Of a stretch of DNA of 64,000 nt, positions 41,903-50,982 are shown piece by piece. A model generated the notes under the pieces. It ran no database searches. It was not told the DNA's origin and saw nothing but the letters and a program-made list of their open reading frames with translations. Positions within the stretch are counted from its first letter, which is position 1. Each line of letters opens with the position of its first letter. Both the position numbers and the translations under genes were made by a program. Source of the stretch: Marinobacter sp. 1-4A (GTDB lineage Bacteria; Pseudomonadota; Gammaproteobacteria; Pseudomonadales; Oleiphilaceae); NCBI RefSeq assembly GCF_016597725.1, contig NZ_VCGY01000005.1:186001-250000 (forward strand). The letters run 5' to 3'.

Positions 41903-42754
41903 CTATTTCGCACGCACGTGATCGTTCAATTCCTGAAAGTCAGGGCGTTTGTCGGTGGGCAAAGCTTTACGACCGAACTCTATAGCCATTTGAGGTGCTT
42001 GCCCTGATACCGTGGCAACAATGGCGGATTTAACACACTCGTAGGCTTTGAGCTCATATTTTGCAGCGTGCTCCATGGCGATGGAAGTTGGCCCCACAAA
42101 GCCATAGCCCATCCAGATGCCAAGGAAGGTGCCCACCAGCGCAGCCGCCACACTCAAACCAATGCGCTCCGGCCCTTCGCTTAGGAAGTTCATGGTGATA
42201 ACAATGCCCAATACTGCCGCAACAATGCCAAGCCCTGGCAGGGCATCCGCAATTTTGTTCACGGCATGGGCTGGCTCTTCAAGTTCGTGTTGGCGGCTAT
42301 CAATTTCGTTCTCCATCATGCCTTCCAGCTCATGGGAGGCCATGTTGCCAGCACTGATGATTCTCAGATAATCGGTGATAAATGCCAGCAACTCCTTTGA
42401 CTTCATAATCGCCGGGTAGCGACTGAAAATCTGGCTGGATTCGGGGTTATCTATGTCTTCCTCAATGGACATAACCCCCTGCTTGCGGGATTTATCAAAG
42501 ATCTCGTAGAGCATACTGAGCAAATCCATGTAATAGGATTTGTTGAATGGGGAGCCTGTGAGCAGGCGTAAAATACCGGAAAACACCTCTTTGACGGTAT
42601 GCAGCGGGTTGGCAATGATAAAAGAGCCGAGGGCTGCGCCAAAAATAATGAGCAGTTCTGTCGGCTGCCACAACACCATTAGGTTGCCTCCATGGAGGAC
42701 GTACCCACCCAGAACGCTGGCAATAACAATCACTGAACCAATAATAAGTAGCAT
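41903..42754 (-). CDS. motA: Flagellar motor stator protein MotA
   Basis: Four-helix stator subunit conducting ions with MotB (283 aa). Transmembrane segments are at about 2-19, 30-50, 170-190 and 200-225. The MotA signature segment IADALPGLGIVAAVLGIVITM is present, and the cytoplasmic loop contains the charged residues that contact FliG. It heads the motAB pair; no confident flagellar sigma promoter is visible upstream. Confidence 0.95.
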   Translation of the reverse strand: MLLIIGSVIVIASVLGGYVLHGGNLMVLWQPTELLIIFGAALGSFIIANPLHTVKEVFSGILRLLTGSPFNKSYYMDLLSMLYEIFDKSRKQGVMSIEEDIDNPESSQIFSRYPAIMKSKELLAFITDYLRIISAGNMASHELEGMMENEIDSRQHELEEPAHAVNKIADALPGLGIVAAVLGIVITMNFLSEGPERIGLSVAAALVGTFLGIWMGYGFVGPTSIAMEHAAKYELKAYECVKSAIVATVSGQAPQMAIEFGRKALPTDKRPDFQELNDHVRAK

Positions 42755-42952
42755 GAGAAGAATGTAAGCCTTTTATCTTGAGGTGTCGCCCAGCGCCGGT
42801 ATCAATGACGCTTTTTCTGGTTTGATAATAGCAAGCCCCCGCAGTATCCGCGAAGGCATGCAACAATTTCTATACATACGGTCGCCTACGCAACACTCTT
42901 GCGAGACTATTTGTTAAACTTCGCGCCTTTGAGCACATAGGATCGCATTCAA

Positions 42953-43813
42953 ATGTTCGACAAGCTGTTTATTCTGAGCCAGTACGTTACTCCGCAACTT
43001 GCGGTTTCCCGCGCCGCTGGTCGTCTTGCAGACAATGACCGCAATCCTGCGCTCAAAAATCGGGTTATCAAGTGGTTTGTGAAGCGTTACGGCGTGGATA
43101 TGAGCGAGGCGGCGGAAGCTGACCCTACGGTTTATCCCAGTTTTAACGCTTTTTTTACGCGAGCACTCAAGCCGGGGGTTCGCCCTATTGCCGGAGGGGA
43201 CGATGTTTTTGTTAGCCCTGTTGATGGCGCTATCAGCCAGATTGGTCAGGTAGCTGGTGGTCGTATTTTTCAAGCTAAGGGGCAGTCTTTCAGCCTGTTA
43301 GAGTTGCTGGGCGGTGACACCCAGCGAGCGGCCACTTTTTCGGACGGCGAGTTTTCGACTATTTATCTTTCACCAAAGGATTATCACCGTATCCATATGC
43401 CTATGGCTGGCACGCTTCGGGAGATGATTTATGTCCCCGGCAAGTTGTTTTCGGTGAATCCGGTCACGGCGGAAAATGTGCCTAATCTGTTTGCTCGCAA
43501 TGAGCGGGTTGTTTGTATTTTTGATACGGCTGCCGGGCCTATGGCATTAGTGCTTGTGGGTGCAATGATTGTAGGTAGTGTTGAGACGCCTTGGGCGGGG
43601 GTTGTGGCGCCCAACAGCAGTGGAGTGAAGGCGATCAGCTATGAGGGCGAGAGTGCTATTTCGTTTGCCAAAGGTGAGGAGATGGGGCGTTTTCGGCTGG
43701 GCTCTACGGTGGTGATGGTGATGCCCAAGGGTCGTGTTCGCTGGGATGCCAATCAGGTAGCCGAGAAGGTTGTTCGCATGGGTGAGGCATTTGGGAAAAT
43801 CTCTGCCGAATAA
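42953..43813 (+). CDS. psd: Phosphatidylserine decarboxylase proenzyme
   Basis: Inner-membrane pyruvoyl enzyme making phosphatidylethanolamine. 286 residues. The self-cleavage motif LGS is L249-G250-S251, with S251 becoming the pyruvoyl group. FSTIYLSPKDYHRIHMP carries the charge-relay His residues. Hairpin copy D follows 53 bases after the stop. motA is divergent upstream. Confidence 0.96.
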   Translation: MFDKLFILSQYVTPQLAVSRAAGRLADNDRNPALKNRVIKWFVKRYGVDMSEAAEADPTVYPSFNAFFTRALKPGVRPIAGGDDVFVSPVDGAISQIGQVAGGRIFQAKGQSFSLLELLGGDTQRAATFSDGEFSTIYLSPKDYHRIHMPMAGTLREMIYVPGKLFSVNPVTAENVPNLFARNERVVCIFDTAAGPMALVLVGAMIVGSVETPWAGVVAPNSSGVKAISYEGESAISFAKGEEMGRFRLGSTVVMVMPKGRVRWDANQVAEKVVRMGEAFGKISAE

Positions 43814-43865
43814 CCCTTTCAATTCGGTGCCAGCATTTGTTGGCACCGCCTACTCTCGAGTTCAG

Positions 43866-43970
43866 CACTGGCGGGGAGCTGACTCCGAAACACGCTGTGA
43901 ATACATCCCTGTACGCTCGGCTCCGCCATCCATGGCTTCGCACGGTTTCGGAGTCAGCTCCCCGCCAGTG
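43866..43970. repeat. Variable-arm hairpin element, copy D
   Basis: Perfect 26-bp arms (43866-43891 and 43945-43970) around a 53-nt core (43892-43944), which differs from the core of copy A at only about five or six positions, while the arms are unrelated. It lies between the convergent ends of psd and epmA. Confidence 0.86.
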
Positions 43971-43991
43971 CCCCAAACATCCCTATGGCCT

Positions 43992-44960
43992 TCACGCTCG
44001 CTCTAACGGGAATGCCAGCACATCTGAAATATCCCGTGTGCCGATTTTGAGCATCAACAAGCGATCCAATCCTAGGGCAACCCCCGCGCAGTCTGGCAAT
44101 CCGTGCTCTATGGCCGCAAGAAAGGCTTCATCTATGTCCATTTGCGGTTTTCCATCGGCTTTTCGCAGGCGGTTGTCGGCTTCGAAGCGGGTGCGTTGTT
44201 CGTCTCCGTTGGTAAGCTCCCAGTAGCCATTACACAGTTCGATGCCATCAATATAAAGCTCGAAGCGGTGGGCTACGTCGAAGCCGTCTACGTTGGAGAT
44301 TTTTGCCAAAGAGGCTTGGGAGGCTGGGTATTGGTTTATGAATACCGGGGTTTCAGTGCCGAGGTTGGGTTCAACGGCGAAGCTCATTAGCAAATCGAGG
44401 CAGCCGTCGCGGCTGAGGTTTTGTAATTGTTCGGGTTCAAGCCATTCTCGGCAACGTTGGTGCAGGTCACTCTGTGTTATCACAAAGGGGTCGATACCAG
44501 CCCAGTCGATCATCGCCTGCCGGTAGCTGATTGCCTTTGGTCTGGGGCATTCGAGCCAACCGCACACTAGGTCGGCAACTTCTGTCATTAAGGTCTCGTC
44601 GTCAAACCCGGTGCGATACCATTCCAACATGGAGAATTCGGGGTTGTGGCGGCTGCCGCGTTCGCCGTTTCGGAAGACTTTTGAGATCTGGTAGATGGAG
44701 CCCGAACCTGCAGCCAGCAGGCGCTTCATGTGGTATTCAGGCGAGGTTTGCAGCCAACCCCCTTTGATACCCTGAGCATCTAGTTGCGCATGTATACCAT
44801 CGAGATTTGGCTCTGTTACGCCGCAGCGCCCCAGCATTGGGGTTTCTACTTCCAACACGTCCCTTTGCGCAAAAAAGCCGCGCACAAAGGCTGACTGTTC
44901 TGCGCGGCTTTTCAGGGCTGACCGGGAGGCAGTGGGCTGCCAGTCAGGCTGATTTTTCAT
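43992..44960 (-). CDS. epmA: EF-P beta-lysylation ligase EpmA (PoxA/GenX)
   Basis: LysRS-like class II ligase that attaches (R)-beta-lysine to EF-P. 322 residues (E. coli 325), without an anticodon-binding domain, which separates it from LysS. Motif 2 region FRNGERGSRHNPEFSMLEWY and motif 3 region GVALGLDRLLML are clear. It is 7 bases downstream of efp and probably co-transcribed. Confidence 0.95.
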   Translation of the reverse strand: MKNQPDWQPTASRSALKSRAEQSAFVRGFFAQRDVLEVETPMLGRCGVTEPNLDGIHAQLDAQGIKGGWLQTSPEYHMKRLLAAGSGSIYQISKVFRNGERGSRHNPEFSMLEWYRTGFDDETLMTEVADLVCGWLECPRPKAISYRQAMIDWAGIDPFVITQSDLHQRCREWLEPEQLQNLSRDGCLDLLMSFAVEPNLGTETPVFINQYPASQASLAKISNVDGFDVAHRFELYIDGIELCNGYWELTNGDEQRTRFEADNRLRKADGKPQMDIDEAFLAAIEHGLPDCAGVALGLDRLLMLKIGTRDISDVLAFPLERA

Positions 44961-44967
44961 GTTGGGG

Positions 44968-45540
44968 TCAGTTTTTTACCCGGTTCATGTATTCGCCAGA
45001 GCGTGTGTCGACTTTGAGCACTTCGCCGATGGTAATAAACAAGGGTACGCTTACAACGGCACCGGTAGATAAGGTTGCAGGCTTGGAGCCGCCCTGTGCA
45101 GTATCTCCTTTCATGCCCGGGTCGGTTTCAACTACTTCCAATTCGACAAAATTTGGTGGCGTAATGGTCAGAGGTGCACCGTTGTATAGAGTGACGGTGT
45201 AAACATCCTGCTCTTTGAGCCATTTGATGGTGTCGCCAACGGCTTTTGCGTCTGCGGCATATTGCTCGAAGGAGCCGTCGGTGAGCATGAAGTGCCAGAA
45301 CTCTCCGTCTGTGTAGAGATATTCCATATCCTGCTCGATAACGTCTGCTGCTTCGAGACTTTCGCCGGACTTGAAGGTACGCTCCCACACGCGGTTGCTC
45401 ATCAAGTTGCGCAGCCGAACGCGGTTGAAAGCTTGGCCTTTGCCCGGCTTTACAATCTCGTTCTCAAGGATAATACAGGGGTCGCCGTCCAGTAGTACTT
45501 TAAGACCGCCACGAAATTCGTTGGTAGAATATGAAGCCAT
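44968..45540 (-). CDS. efp: Elongation factor P
   Basis: Rescues ribosomes stalled at polyproline. Start at [12 protein letters not shown] (45540), giving 190 residues. The loop VKPGKGQAF carries K34, the site of beta-lysylation. The three-domain length fits the family. efp and epmA are on the minus strand and epmB starts divergently 45 bases away, so factor and modification enzymes are clustered. Confidence 0.97.
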   Translation of the reverse strand: MASYSTNEFRGGLKVLLDGDPCIILENEIVKPGKGQAFNRVRLRNLMSNRVWERTFKSGESLEAADVIEQDMEYLYTDGEFWHFMLTDGSFEQYAADAKAVGDTIKWLKEQDVYTVTLYNGAPLTITPPNFVELEVVETDPGMKGDTAQGGSKPATLSTGAVVSVPLFITIGEVLKVDTRSGEYMNRVKN

Positions 45541-45585
45541 GAAATGTCCACCTGCCAAAATGCTGTTTAAAATTTAAAGGCCGCT

Positions 45586-46635
45586 ATGATACAGCGAACC
45601 CCTGCCTCTATAGAAGCCCGGCTTTCGGGCGATGATAACCGGAGCTGGCAACAGCTGCTTTCCGATTCGATAACCTCGCCGCAAGAATTGCTGGCACGGC
45701 TGGATTTGCCTGCTGGCAAATGGCTTGCTGGAGCTGAGGCGGGGCACCAACTGTTCCAAATCAGAGTTCCCGAACCGTTTCTTGCGCGCATGGAGAAAGG
45801 CAACCCCACAGATCCATTGTTGCGGCAAGTGCTGCCCCTTCACGCCGAAGCAAACACGGCAGAGGGGTTTGTTTTCGATCCGCTTCAGGAAGACGACGCC
45901 ATCCAGACCACGGGGTTGATCCGGAAGTATCGCAGTCGCGCTCTTCTTATGGTAACCGGCCAATGCGCCATAAACTGTCGCTACTGTTTTCGTCGGCACT
46001 TTCCTTACGACGAACAGCGCCTGAGTCCAGCCGACCGACAGCGTGTGCTGGACACTCTCATGGCTAGCCCGGAAATCAACGAAGTCATATTCAGTGGCGG
46101 TGACCCCCTAGCGGTCAACGATCAGCTACTGTCCCAGTGGACTTCAGCCATCAGCAGCATTCCACATATCCGACGTATCCGCCTGCACACTCGCCTGCCT
46201 GTTGTCATACCGCAACGTGTGTGTGATGCATTGCTAAAGTGGATCAGCAGCACGCCGGTGCAGGTTGTTATGGTGCTGCACATCAACCATGCGGCAGAAA
46301 TCGACCAAGCAACCCGTCGCGCTTTGGGCTACCTGCGCGCAGCAGGCGTAACCCTATTGAATCAGAGCGTCATTCTCAGAGGTGTCAACGATGATGCAGA
46401 GGTGCTTGAAAATCTGAGTGAAGCTCTGTTTGAGGCAGGTGTTCTTCCCTATTACCTCCACGCATTTGATCCCGTCGCTGGCGCGCATCATTTCGATGTC
46501 TCAGATGAAGAAGCCAGACTGTTGGTTCAGGATCTGCTTTCCAGACTGCCGGGCTTTTTGGTTCCAAGACTGGTTCGCGAAGTTCCCGGAAAACCCTCAA
46601 AAACACCGATAGACCTTTTTTCGGCCCACCCTTAA
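45586..46635 (+). CDS. epmB: EF-P lysine 2,3-aminomutase EpmB
   Basis: Radical-SAM aminomutase making the (R)-beta-lysine used by EpmA. 349 residues (E. coli 342). Cluster motif CxxxCxxC is C127, C131 and C134 (CAINCRYC), followed by RRHFPY and the EVIFSGGDPL segment, both typical of this aminomutase family. PLP-Lys is expected in the C-terminal part. Divergent from efp. Confidence 0.95.
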   Translation: MIQRTPASIEARLSGDDNRSWQQLLSDSITSPQELLARLDLPAGKWLAGAEAGHQLFQIRVPEPFLARMEKGNPTDPLLRQVLPLHAEANTAEGFVFDPLQEDDAIQTTGLIRKYRSRALLMVTGQCAINCRYCFRRHFPYDEQRLSPADRQRVLDTLMASPEINEVIFSGGDPLAVNDQLLSQWTSAISSIPHIRRIRLHTRLPVVIPQRVCDALLKWISSTPVQVVMVLHINHAAEIDQATRRALGYLRAAGVTLLNQSVILRGVNDDAEVLENLSEALFEAGVLPYYLHAFDPVAGAHHFDVSDEEARLLVQDLLSRLPGFLVPRLVREVPGKPSKTPIDLFSAHP

Positions 46636-46644
46636 CGATTGCTT

Positions 46645-46673
46645 TATAAAGTTGGCCCCAGTTCACATGTCAA
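46645..46673 (-). promoter_or_regulatory. Consensus-like promoter reading antisense into epmB
   Basis: On the minus strand TTGACA (46668-46673), a 17-base spacer and TTTATA (46645-46650). Transcription would start near 46638 and enter the 3' end of epmB antisense. The -35 lies within a 9-bp inverted repeat (46662-46670 and 46683-46691, TTCACATGT and complement), which may be an operator. Confidence 0.4.
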
Positions 46674-46860
46674 ACATTGTCAACATGTGAATTTCTCGCT
46701 TTCTTGCACTGGTTTGCTACTTTAAAGTCGAGTAACGTCTATTTTGTAAAAATATGTATTTGCGGCATTTTCCCGATAAACTGGCGTACCCAAGCAGCTA
46801 TTGCCGTGCCAGCCGAGGGAATCCGTATACACAACATTGTCCTGACGGTGGCGCATTTTC

Positions 46861-48669
46861 ATGGAAGGCACGATCCTTAAACCTGATCTCCGTGTTCCCG
46901 AGCAAAAAACGGCAAGCCTGTCGTTTTGCGATACAACGCCCAAGGCCTTTAAGGTCTGGACGGAACAGCTTCCCATGGCCAATATCGGCGAAGTATCGCG
47001 TCAGCTCTATCACGCAATCATCGAGCTCAACCACCTGTTTCTTGCGCCGCAACACCGCCTACAATTTCTTGAACTTATTCGTGAAAAAATTCACTTCGTT
47101 TGTAACGAACTCTCTCGTCATTATTTGGGGCTCGCGGTTGCCTTGCCGGAGAAGCAGCGCAAAATTGCCAATCTCTCTCAGGCACTGCAATTGCACCTTT
47201 CCAGCGGCTATAAACTGTGCATTTTAGAAGCGCTCGAAGACGGAGGTTTGGACAAGAACCGAAAGCTGATCGCCACTGCCATTCACCGGGCGATATCTGA
47301 GCTCGCATCAACTATATTGCGCTCGCACCAGCTTTATTGTCCCAGCCCCGCCCTAAGCTGGCTTGAGTGCCATCGCATGTTCCGGTTTGCCCATCGCAAT
47401 AAGCTTTCGGGCTCGGCAGTAGAGGACGTAGCTCTAAAACAACGGCAATCCAGCACCATCGCTGACAGCTATAAACGCCTGTTGTTACTTGGGTGCGCCA
47501 GACCAAACCAGCTCAGGCAGTCGGACCTATTACAAGCATACGAACTGTTTGAGTCCTGGACAGAGCATTCACGCTGCGGTCCGGATGTCGGTGACGACAG
47601 CCTCTTTGTTGTAAACATGGAGCGGGACAACTCTCCGGTTTACAGAAGCTTGTTGGATCACAAACCAGGCGATGAGAGCTTCGGTTTCGACACCAGAGAG
47701 CTGGCCAATATGATTTCCGAGCATCTTGATGCACGGCTTCGTAAGCAACCCGTGCCGGAAACGCTGAAAATACGCGGCAATGTTAACGAAACACTGCTTA
47801 CTCACTTGAGTCAGGCCTTGGGTATTTTGGCCACAAGAAATTTCAACCGGATTGCCAGCCACGGCACCCTTGAAGTATGTGTAGGTCTCACAGCAGCGCA
47901 TTATTTCATTGCCGGAGAAAAGTCGTTTACGGAATTTGTAACAGGCAATGATAACGGCCCTGAGGGTGAGGAGAACCTCTTCATTCGCTCATCCCGCAAA
48001 CGCGAAGACGCTTGGGGAGGTGCTCCCGACGCGGCACCAACCGACGAGCATTTGCATGCTGCCGACACGCCAATCAACTTCCGTGGCAGCTTCGGAAACA
48101 CGCCCACCCCTGCGAACGATAAAAATCGACCCAAATCACACTCCACGCTGCTGGTAAACACCAGCCCGGGCGGTTATTGCGTTTCCTGGGAGGCGAGTGT
48201 TCCACCCTCCATGCAAACAGGCGAGATTTTGGGAGTGCGGGAGCAACGCTCACACCCGTGGAGCCTTGCCGTCGTGCGCTGGATTCGACAAGTGAAAAAT
48301 CACGGAACCCAAATTGGTATAGAACTGTTGGCCCCCAGCGCCTCGCCCTGCGGCGTACGCCTTCTCCAAAAGGTTGGGCAAAGTAGCGAATACCTGCGCG
48401 GGCTTTTACTTCCGGAGATCAGCGTGGTTAATCAGGCCGCAACCCTGATTACCCCCCGCCTTCCATTCCAGCCTGGTAGCCGAATCTCTATGCTGCATGA
48501 TGGCCGGGAGGAACAAGGCCAACTAGCTACGAAAGTATCGTCTACCGGTAGCATCAGCCAATTTGAGCTCAAGCTTCAGAAAAATGTTACTGCCGCAGCG
48601 CCAGCAAGCACATCAGCGCCTGCTAGCGCCAGTGAAGATGATTTTGATTCATTGTGGCCTTCCCTGTAA
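46861..48669 (+). CDS. PilZ-like protein encoded next to fimX, function unproven
   Basis: 602-residue cytoplasmic protein, no signal peptide or membrane segment. A helical N-terminal part (about 1-370) precedes a disordered acidic stretch (about 375-425). A C-terminal beta-rich region (about 430-570) begins LLVNTSPGGYCVSW, whose NTSPGG fits the NxSxxG part of PilZ domains; no clear RxxxR partner is seen before it, so c-di-GMP binding is uncertain. It then reads WSLAVVRWIRQVKNHGTQIGIELLAP. Gene order (psd, this gene, fimX, serB) matches what I recall of P. aeruginosa PA4957-PA4960, where PA4958 is uncharacterised. Confidence 0.78.
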   Translation: MEGTILKPDLRVPEQKTASLSFCDTTPKAFKVWTEQLPMANIGEVSRQLYHAIIELNHLFLAPQHRLQFLELIREKIHFVCNELSRHYLGLAVALPEKQRKIANLSQALQLHLSSGYKLCILEALEDGGLDKNRKLIATAIHRAISELASTILRSHQLYCPSPALSWLECHRMFRFAHRNKLSGSAVEDVALKQRQSSTIADSYKRLLLLGCARPNQLRQSDLLQAYELFESWTEHSRCGPDVGDDSLFVVNMERDNSPVYRSLLDHKPGDESFGFDTRELANMISEHLDARLRKQPVPETLKIRGNVNETLLTHLSQALGILATRNFNRIASHGTLEVCVGLTAAHYFIAGEKSFTEFVTGNDNGPEGEENLFIRSSRKREDAWGGAPDAAPTDEHLHAADTPINFRGSFGNTPTPANDKNRPKSHSTLLVNTSPGGYCVSWEASVPPSMQTGEILGVREQRSHPWSLAVVRWIRQVKNHGTQIGIELLAPSASPCGVRLLQKVGQSSEYLRGLLLPEISVVNQAATLITPRLPFQPGSRISMLHDGREEQGQLATKVSSTGSISQFELKLQKNVTAAAPASTSAPASASEDDFDSLWPSL

Positions 48670-48860
48670 TTGTCTCCGGTTGATATATGTATATCCGCCG
48701 GAGGCTTGTTATTAAGCCTCAACCCCTGCATCATTCAGCGATAGTGACAGTCCGGTCTAGCAGCACGAGTCCACAGCTTCTAACAAGATTCTGAATCTAT
48801 GGCAGAGCATTTTTCTGCCGTGGCCGGCCCAGCCAACCTGTATGACGAGACGCCTTAGGA

Positions 48861-50945
48861 ATGCAGAAACAGAACGCGACCGTACACCTCCTGATTCTCG
48901 ACCCTTCGCAAAACGACGCCGAATCTCTGATTAGCTTGTTAAGAAACTCTGGGAAAGCCACAAGAGCCCACCGGATTACTTCCGAAGAAGATATGGAAGA
49001 AGCTCTTAAAAACGGCAACTGGGATTTGCTACTTGCCCGAGATGTAGAGCAAGAATTCACTGCAGATGAAGCGTTAGCCACTATAAAGCGCATGGACAAA
49101 GACATTCCCTGCCTGTTTTTAACGGCGGAGGAAAGCCGCGAGAGAACCGTAGCCGTAATGAAGGCTGGTGCGCAAGGAACTGTGCAGTTCGAACACAGCG
49201 ACCTTCTGATACTCAAAGTCAAGCGTGAGCTGACCGCGCTTGAAGACCGCAGGCGCAAGCGGGCGCTGGAATCACACCTACGCGAAGCAGAACAGCGGTG
49301 CCAGCTACTTCTGGAAAGCTCAAAGGACGCCATCGCCTATATCAATGACGGCATGCACATTTATGCCAACCAGTCCTATATGGAGTTTCTGGGCTACGAC
49401 GATATCGATGATTTGATCTGCATCCCTGTTCTGGACACCCTCACAACGGAAAGCCAGAACGAATACAAAGCCTTCATGAAGGCTTTCGCAGAAAAAGGCG
49501 AAGACGGCATGACCATTAACTGCACAGCAAAACGCAGTGATGACCATGAGCTAGCCGTAACTATGTCCGTGTCCGCGGCAACCTATGATGGAGAGGCCTG
49601 CACCCAAATTGTTCTCCAGCCTGAGCATAGCGATGCAGAGCTTGAAGAGAAACTGCGGGAGATCAGCAGTCAGGACCTGCTCACTGGCCTTTACAACCGC
49701 CAATACCTGATGAAAGAACTTGATCAAGCGATTGCCAAGGCAGGTAAAGACAATGAAACCGGCGCGCTGGCATATATCGCCCTTGACAGTTTCATGGCCA
49801 TGAAAGGTCAAGTGGGCATTTCCGGCGCAGATCTCTTGTTGGGAGATTTGGCCAGCCTTCTGAAAAACGAGGCGGGAGATGACTTAATGCTCGCACGTCT
49901 CAGCGATGACGCTTTTGGCCTACTTTGTCTTCCCTGTGATGAAAAATCCCTAAGCAGCCGCTGTGAACAAATTCGCAAAGCTGTTGACGAGCACCTATTC
50001 GAGATTAATGGTCGCACTGTTCCGCTAACCGTCAGTATTGGCATTGCCTCCATCACCGAAAACTCACCGAAAGCAGAAGAACTCCTAGCTCGAGCGCACG
50101 TTGCATCTTCGGAAGTACGTAAACAGGAAGGCCAGTCTCAGGGTAATGGGATCCGCATTTACAACCCTGCAGACTACGAAACACTGGATGAAAGTAACTC
50201 CATTGAGGCGATCCTAAAGGCGCTGGATGATAACCGTTTCAAGCTCCTCTTCCAGCCCATCATAAACCTGCGCGGTGAAGGCGAGGAACATTACGAAGCC
50301 TTTGTAAGAATGCTCGACAAGGATGACAAAGAAGTCTCGCCTTACGACTTTCTTCCACCGATGGGGCCAAGCGATACCGCCATGAAGATTGATCGCTGGG
50401 TTATCTTGCAAACGATAAAGCAGCTGGCTAGTCACCGTTCCAGGGGCAACGACACCCACATGTTCCTCAACGTGACGGCAGAGACCCTGCAAGACAAAAC
50501 CTTTACGCCCTGGCTTAGCGTGGCGCTGAAAGCGGCTCGCCTACCCGGTGACGCGCTTATTTTCCAAGTTCGCGAAGGCGATGCGACTAACTACATGAAA
50601 CAGGCCAAAGAGTTTACAAAGGCCCTACACCAGCTTCACTGCAAGGTATCTATTGCCCAGTTCGGTTGCGCGCTGAATCCGTTCAACACTCTGAAACACA
50701 TTGATGCGGATTATGTGAAAATCGATGGTTCCTTTACGGAGGAAATCCAGAAGAGTGACGAAGCCAAGGAACAGGTAAAGGAAATGGTAACCAGCCTGCA
50801 AAGCGCGGGCAAACTTACTATTATTCCGCTGGTAGAGAATGCCAGCATACTTGCCACGCTCTGGCAGGCTGGCGTGAACTACATACAGGGCTACTACCTA
50901 CAAGCACCGGTTCCCGAAATGAACTACGACTTTGGCGATAACTGA
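48861..50945 (+). CDS. fimX: FimX-like c-di-GMP effector (REC-PAS-GGDEF-EAL)
   Basis: 694 residues (P. aeruginosa FimX 691), the type IV pilus and twitching regulator. Degenerate receiver about 8-125 without a phospho-Asp at the usual place (WDLLLARD), PAS about 145-255, GGDEF-like domain about 268-425 with RLSDDAF at 346-352, EAL-like domain about 435-690 with EAF at 479-481. Both enzyme signatures are lost, as in FimX, where the EAL domain binds c-di-GMP and signals to pilus assembly. Context next to serB supports the name. Confidence 0.88.
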   Translation: MQKQNATVHLLILDPSQNDAESLISLLRNSGKATRAHRITSEEDMEEALKNGNWDLLLARDVEQEFTADEALATIKRMDKDIPCLFLTAEESRERTVAVMKAGAQGTVQFEHSDLLILKVKRELTALEDRRRKRALESHLREAEQRCQLLLESSKDAIAYINDGMHIYANQSYMEFLGYDDIDDLICIPVLDTLTTESQNEYKAFMKAFAEKGEDGMTINCTAKRSDDHELAVTMSVSAATYDGEACTQIVLQPEHSDAELEEKLREISSQDLLTGLYNRQYLMKELDQAIAKAGKDNETGALAYIALDSFMAMKGQVGISGADLLLGDLASLLKNEAGDDLMLARLSDDAFGLLCLPCDEKSLSSRCEQIRKAVDEHLFEINGRTVPLTVSIGIASITENSPKAEELLARAHVASSEVRKQEGQSQGNGIRIYNPADYETLDESNSIEAILKALDDNRFKLLFQPIINLRGEGEEHYEAFVRMLDKDDKEVSPYDFLPPMGPSDTAMKIDRWVILQTIKQLASHRSRGNDTHMFLNVTAETLQDKTFTPWLSVALKAARLPGDALIFQVREGDATNYMKQAKEFTKALHQLHCKVSIAQFGCALNPFNTLKHIDADYVKIDGSFTEEIQKSDEAKEQVKEMVTSLQSAGKLTIIPLVENASILATLWQAGVNYIQGYYLQAPVPEMNYDFGDN

Positions 50946-50948
50946 GAC

Positions 50949-50982
50949 TAAAAACCGCCGGTTCAGAAACCGGCGTTTTTTA
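50949..50982. terminator. Bidirectional rho-independent terminator
   Basis: A-run, CGCCGGTT (50956-50963), 4-nt loop, AACCGGCG (50968-50975) and T-run. It ends fimX on the plus strand and serB on the minus strand. Confidence 0.92.

Noticed and set aside
42755..42952. Flagellar sigma-28 promoter before motA
   Set aside because: No TAAA-N15-GCCGATAA pair could be found on the minus strand; only weak partial matches.
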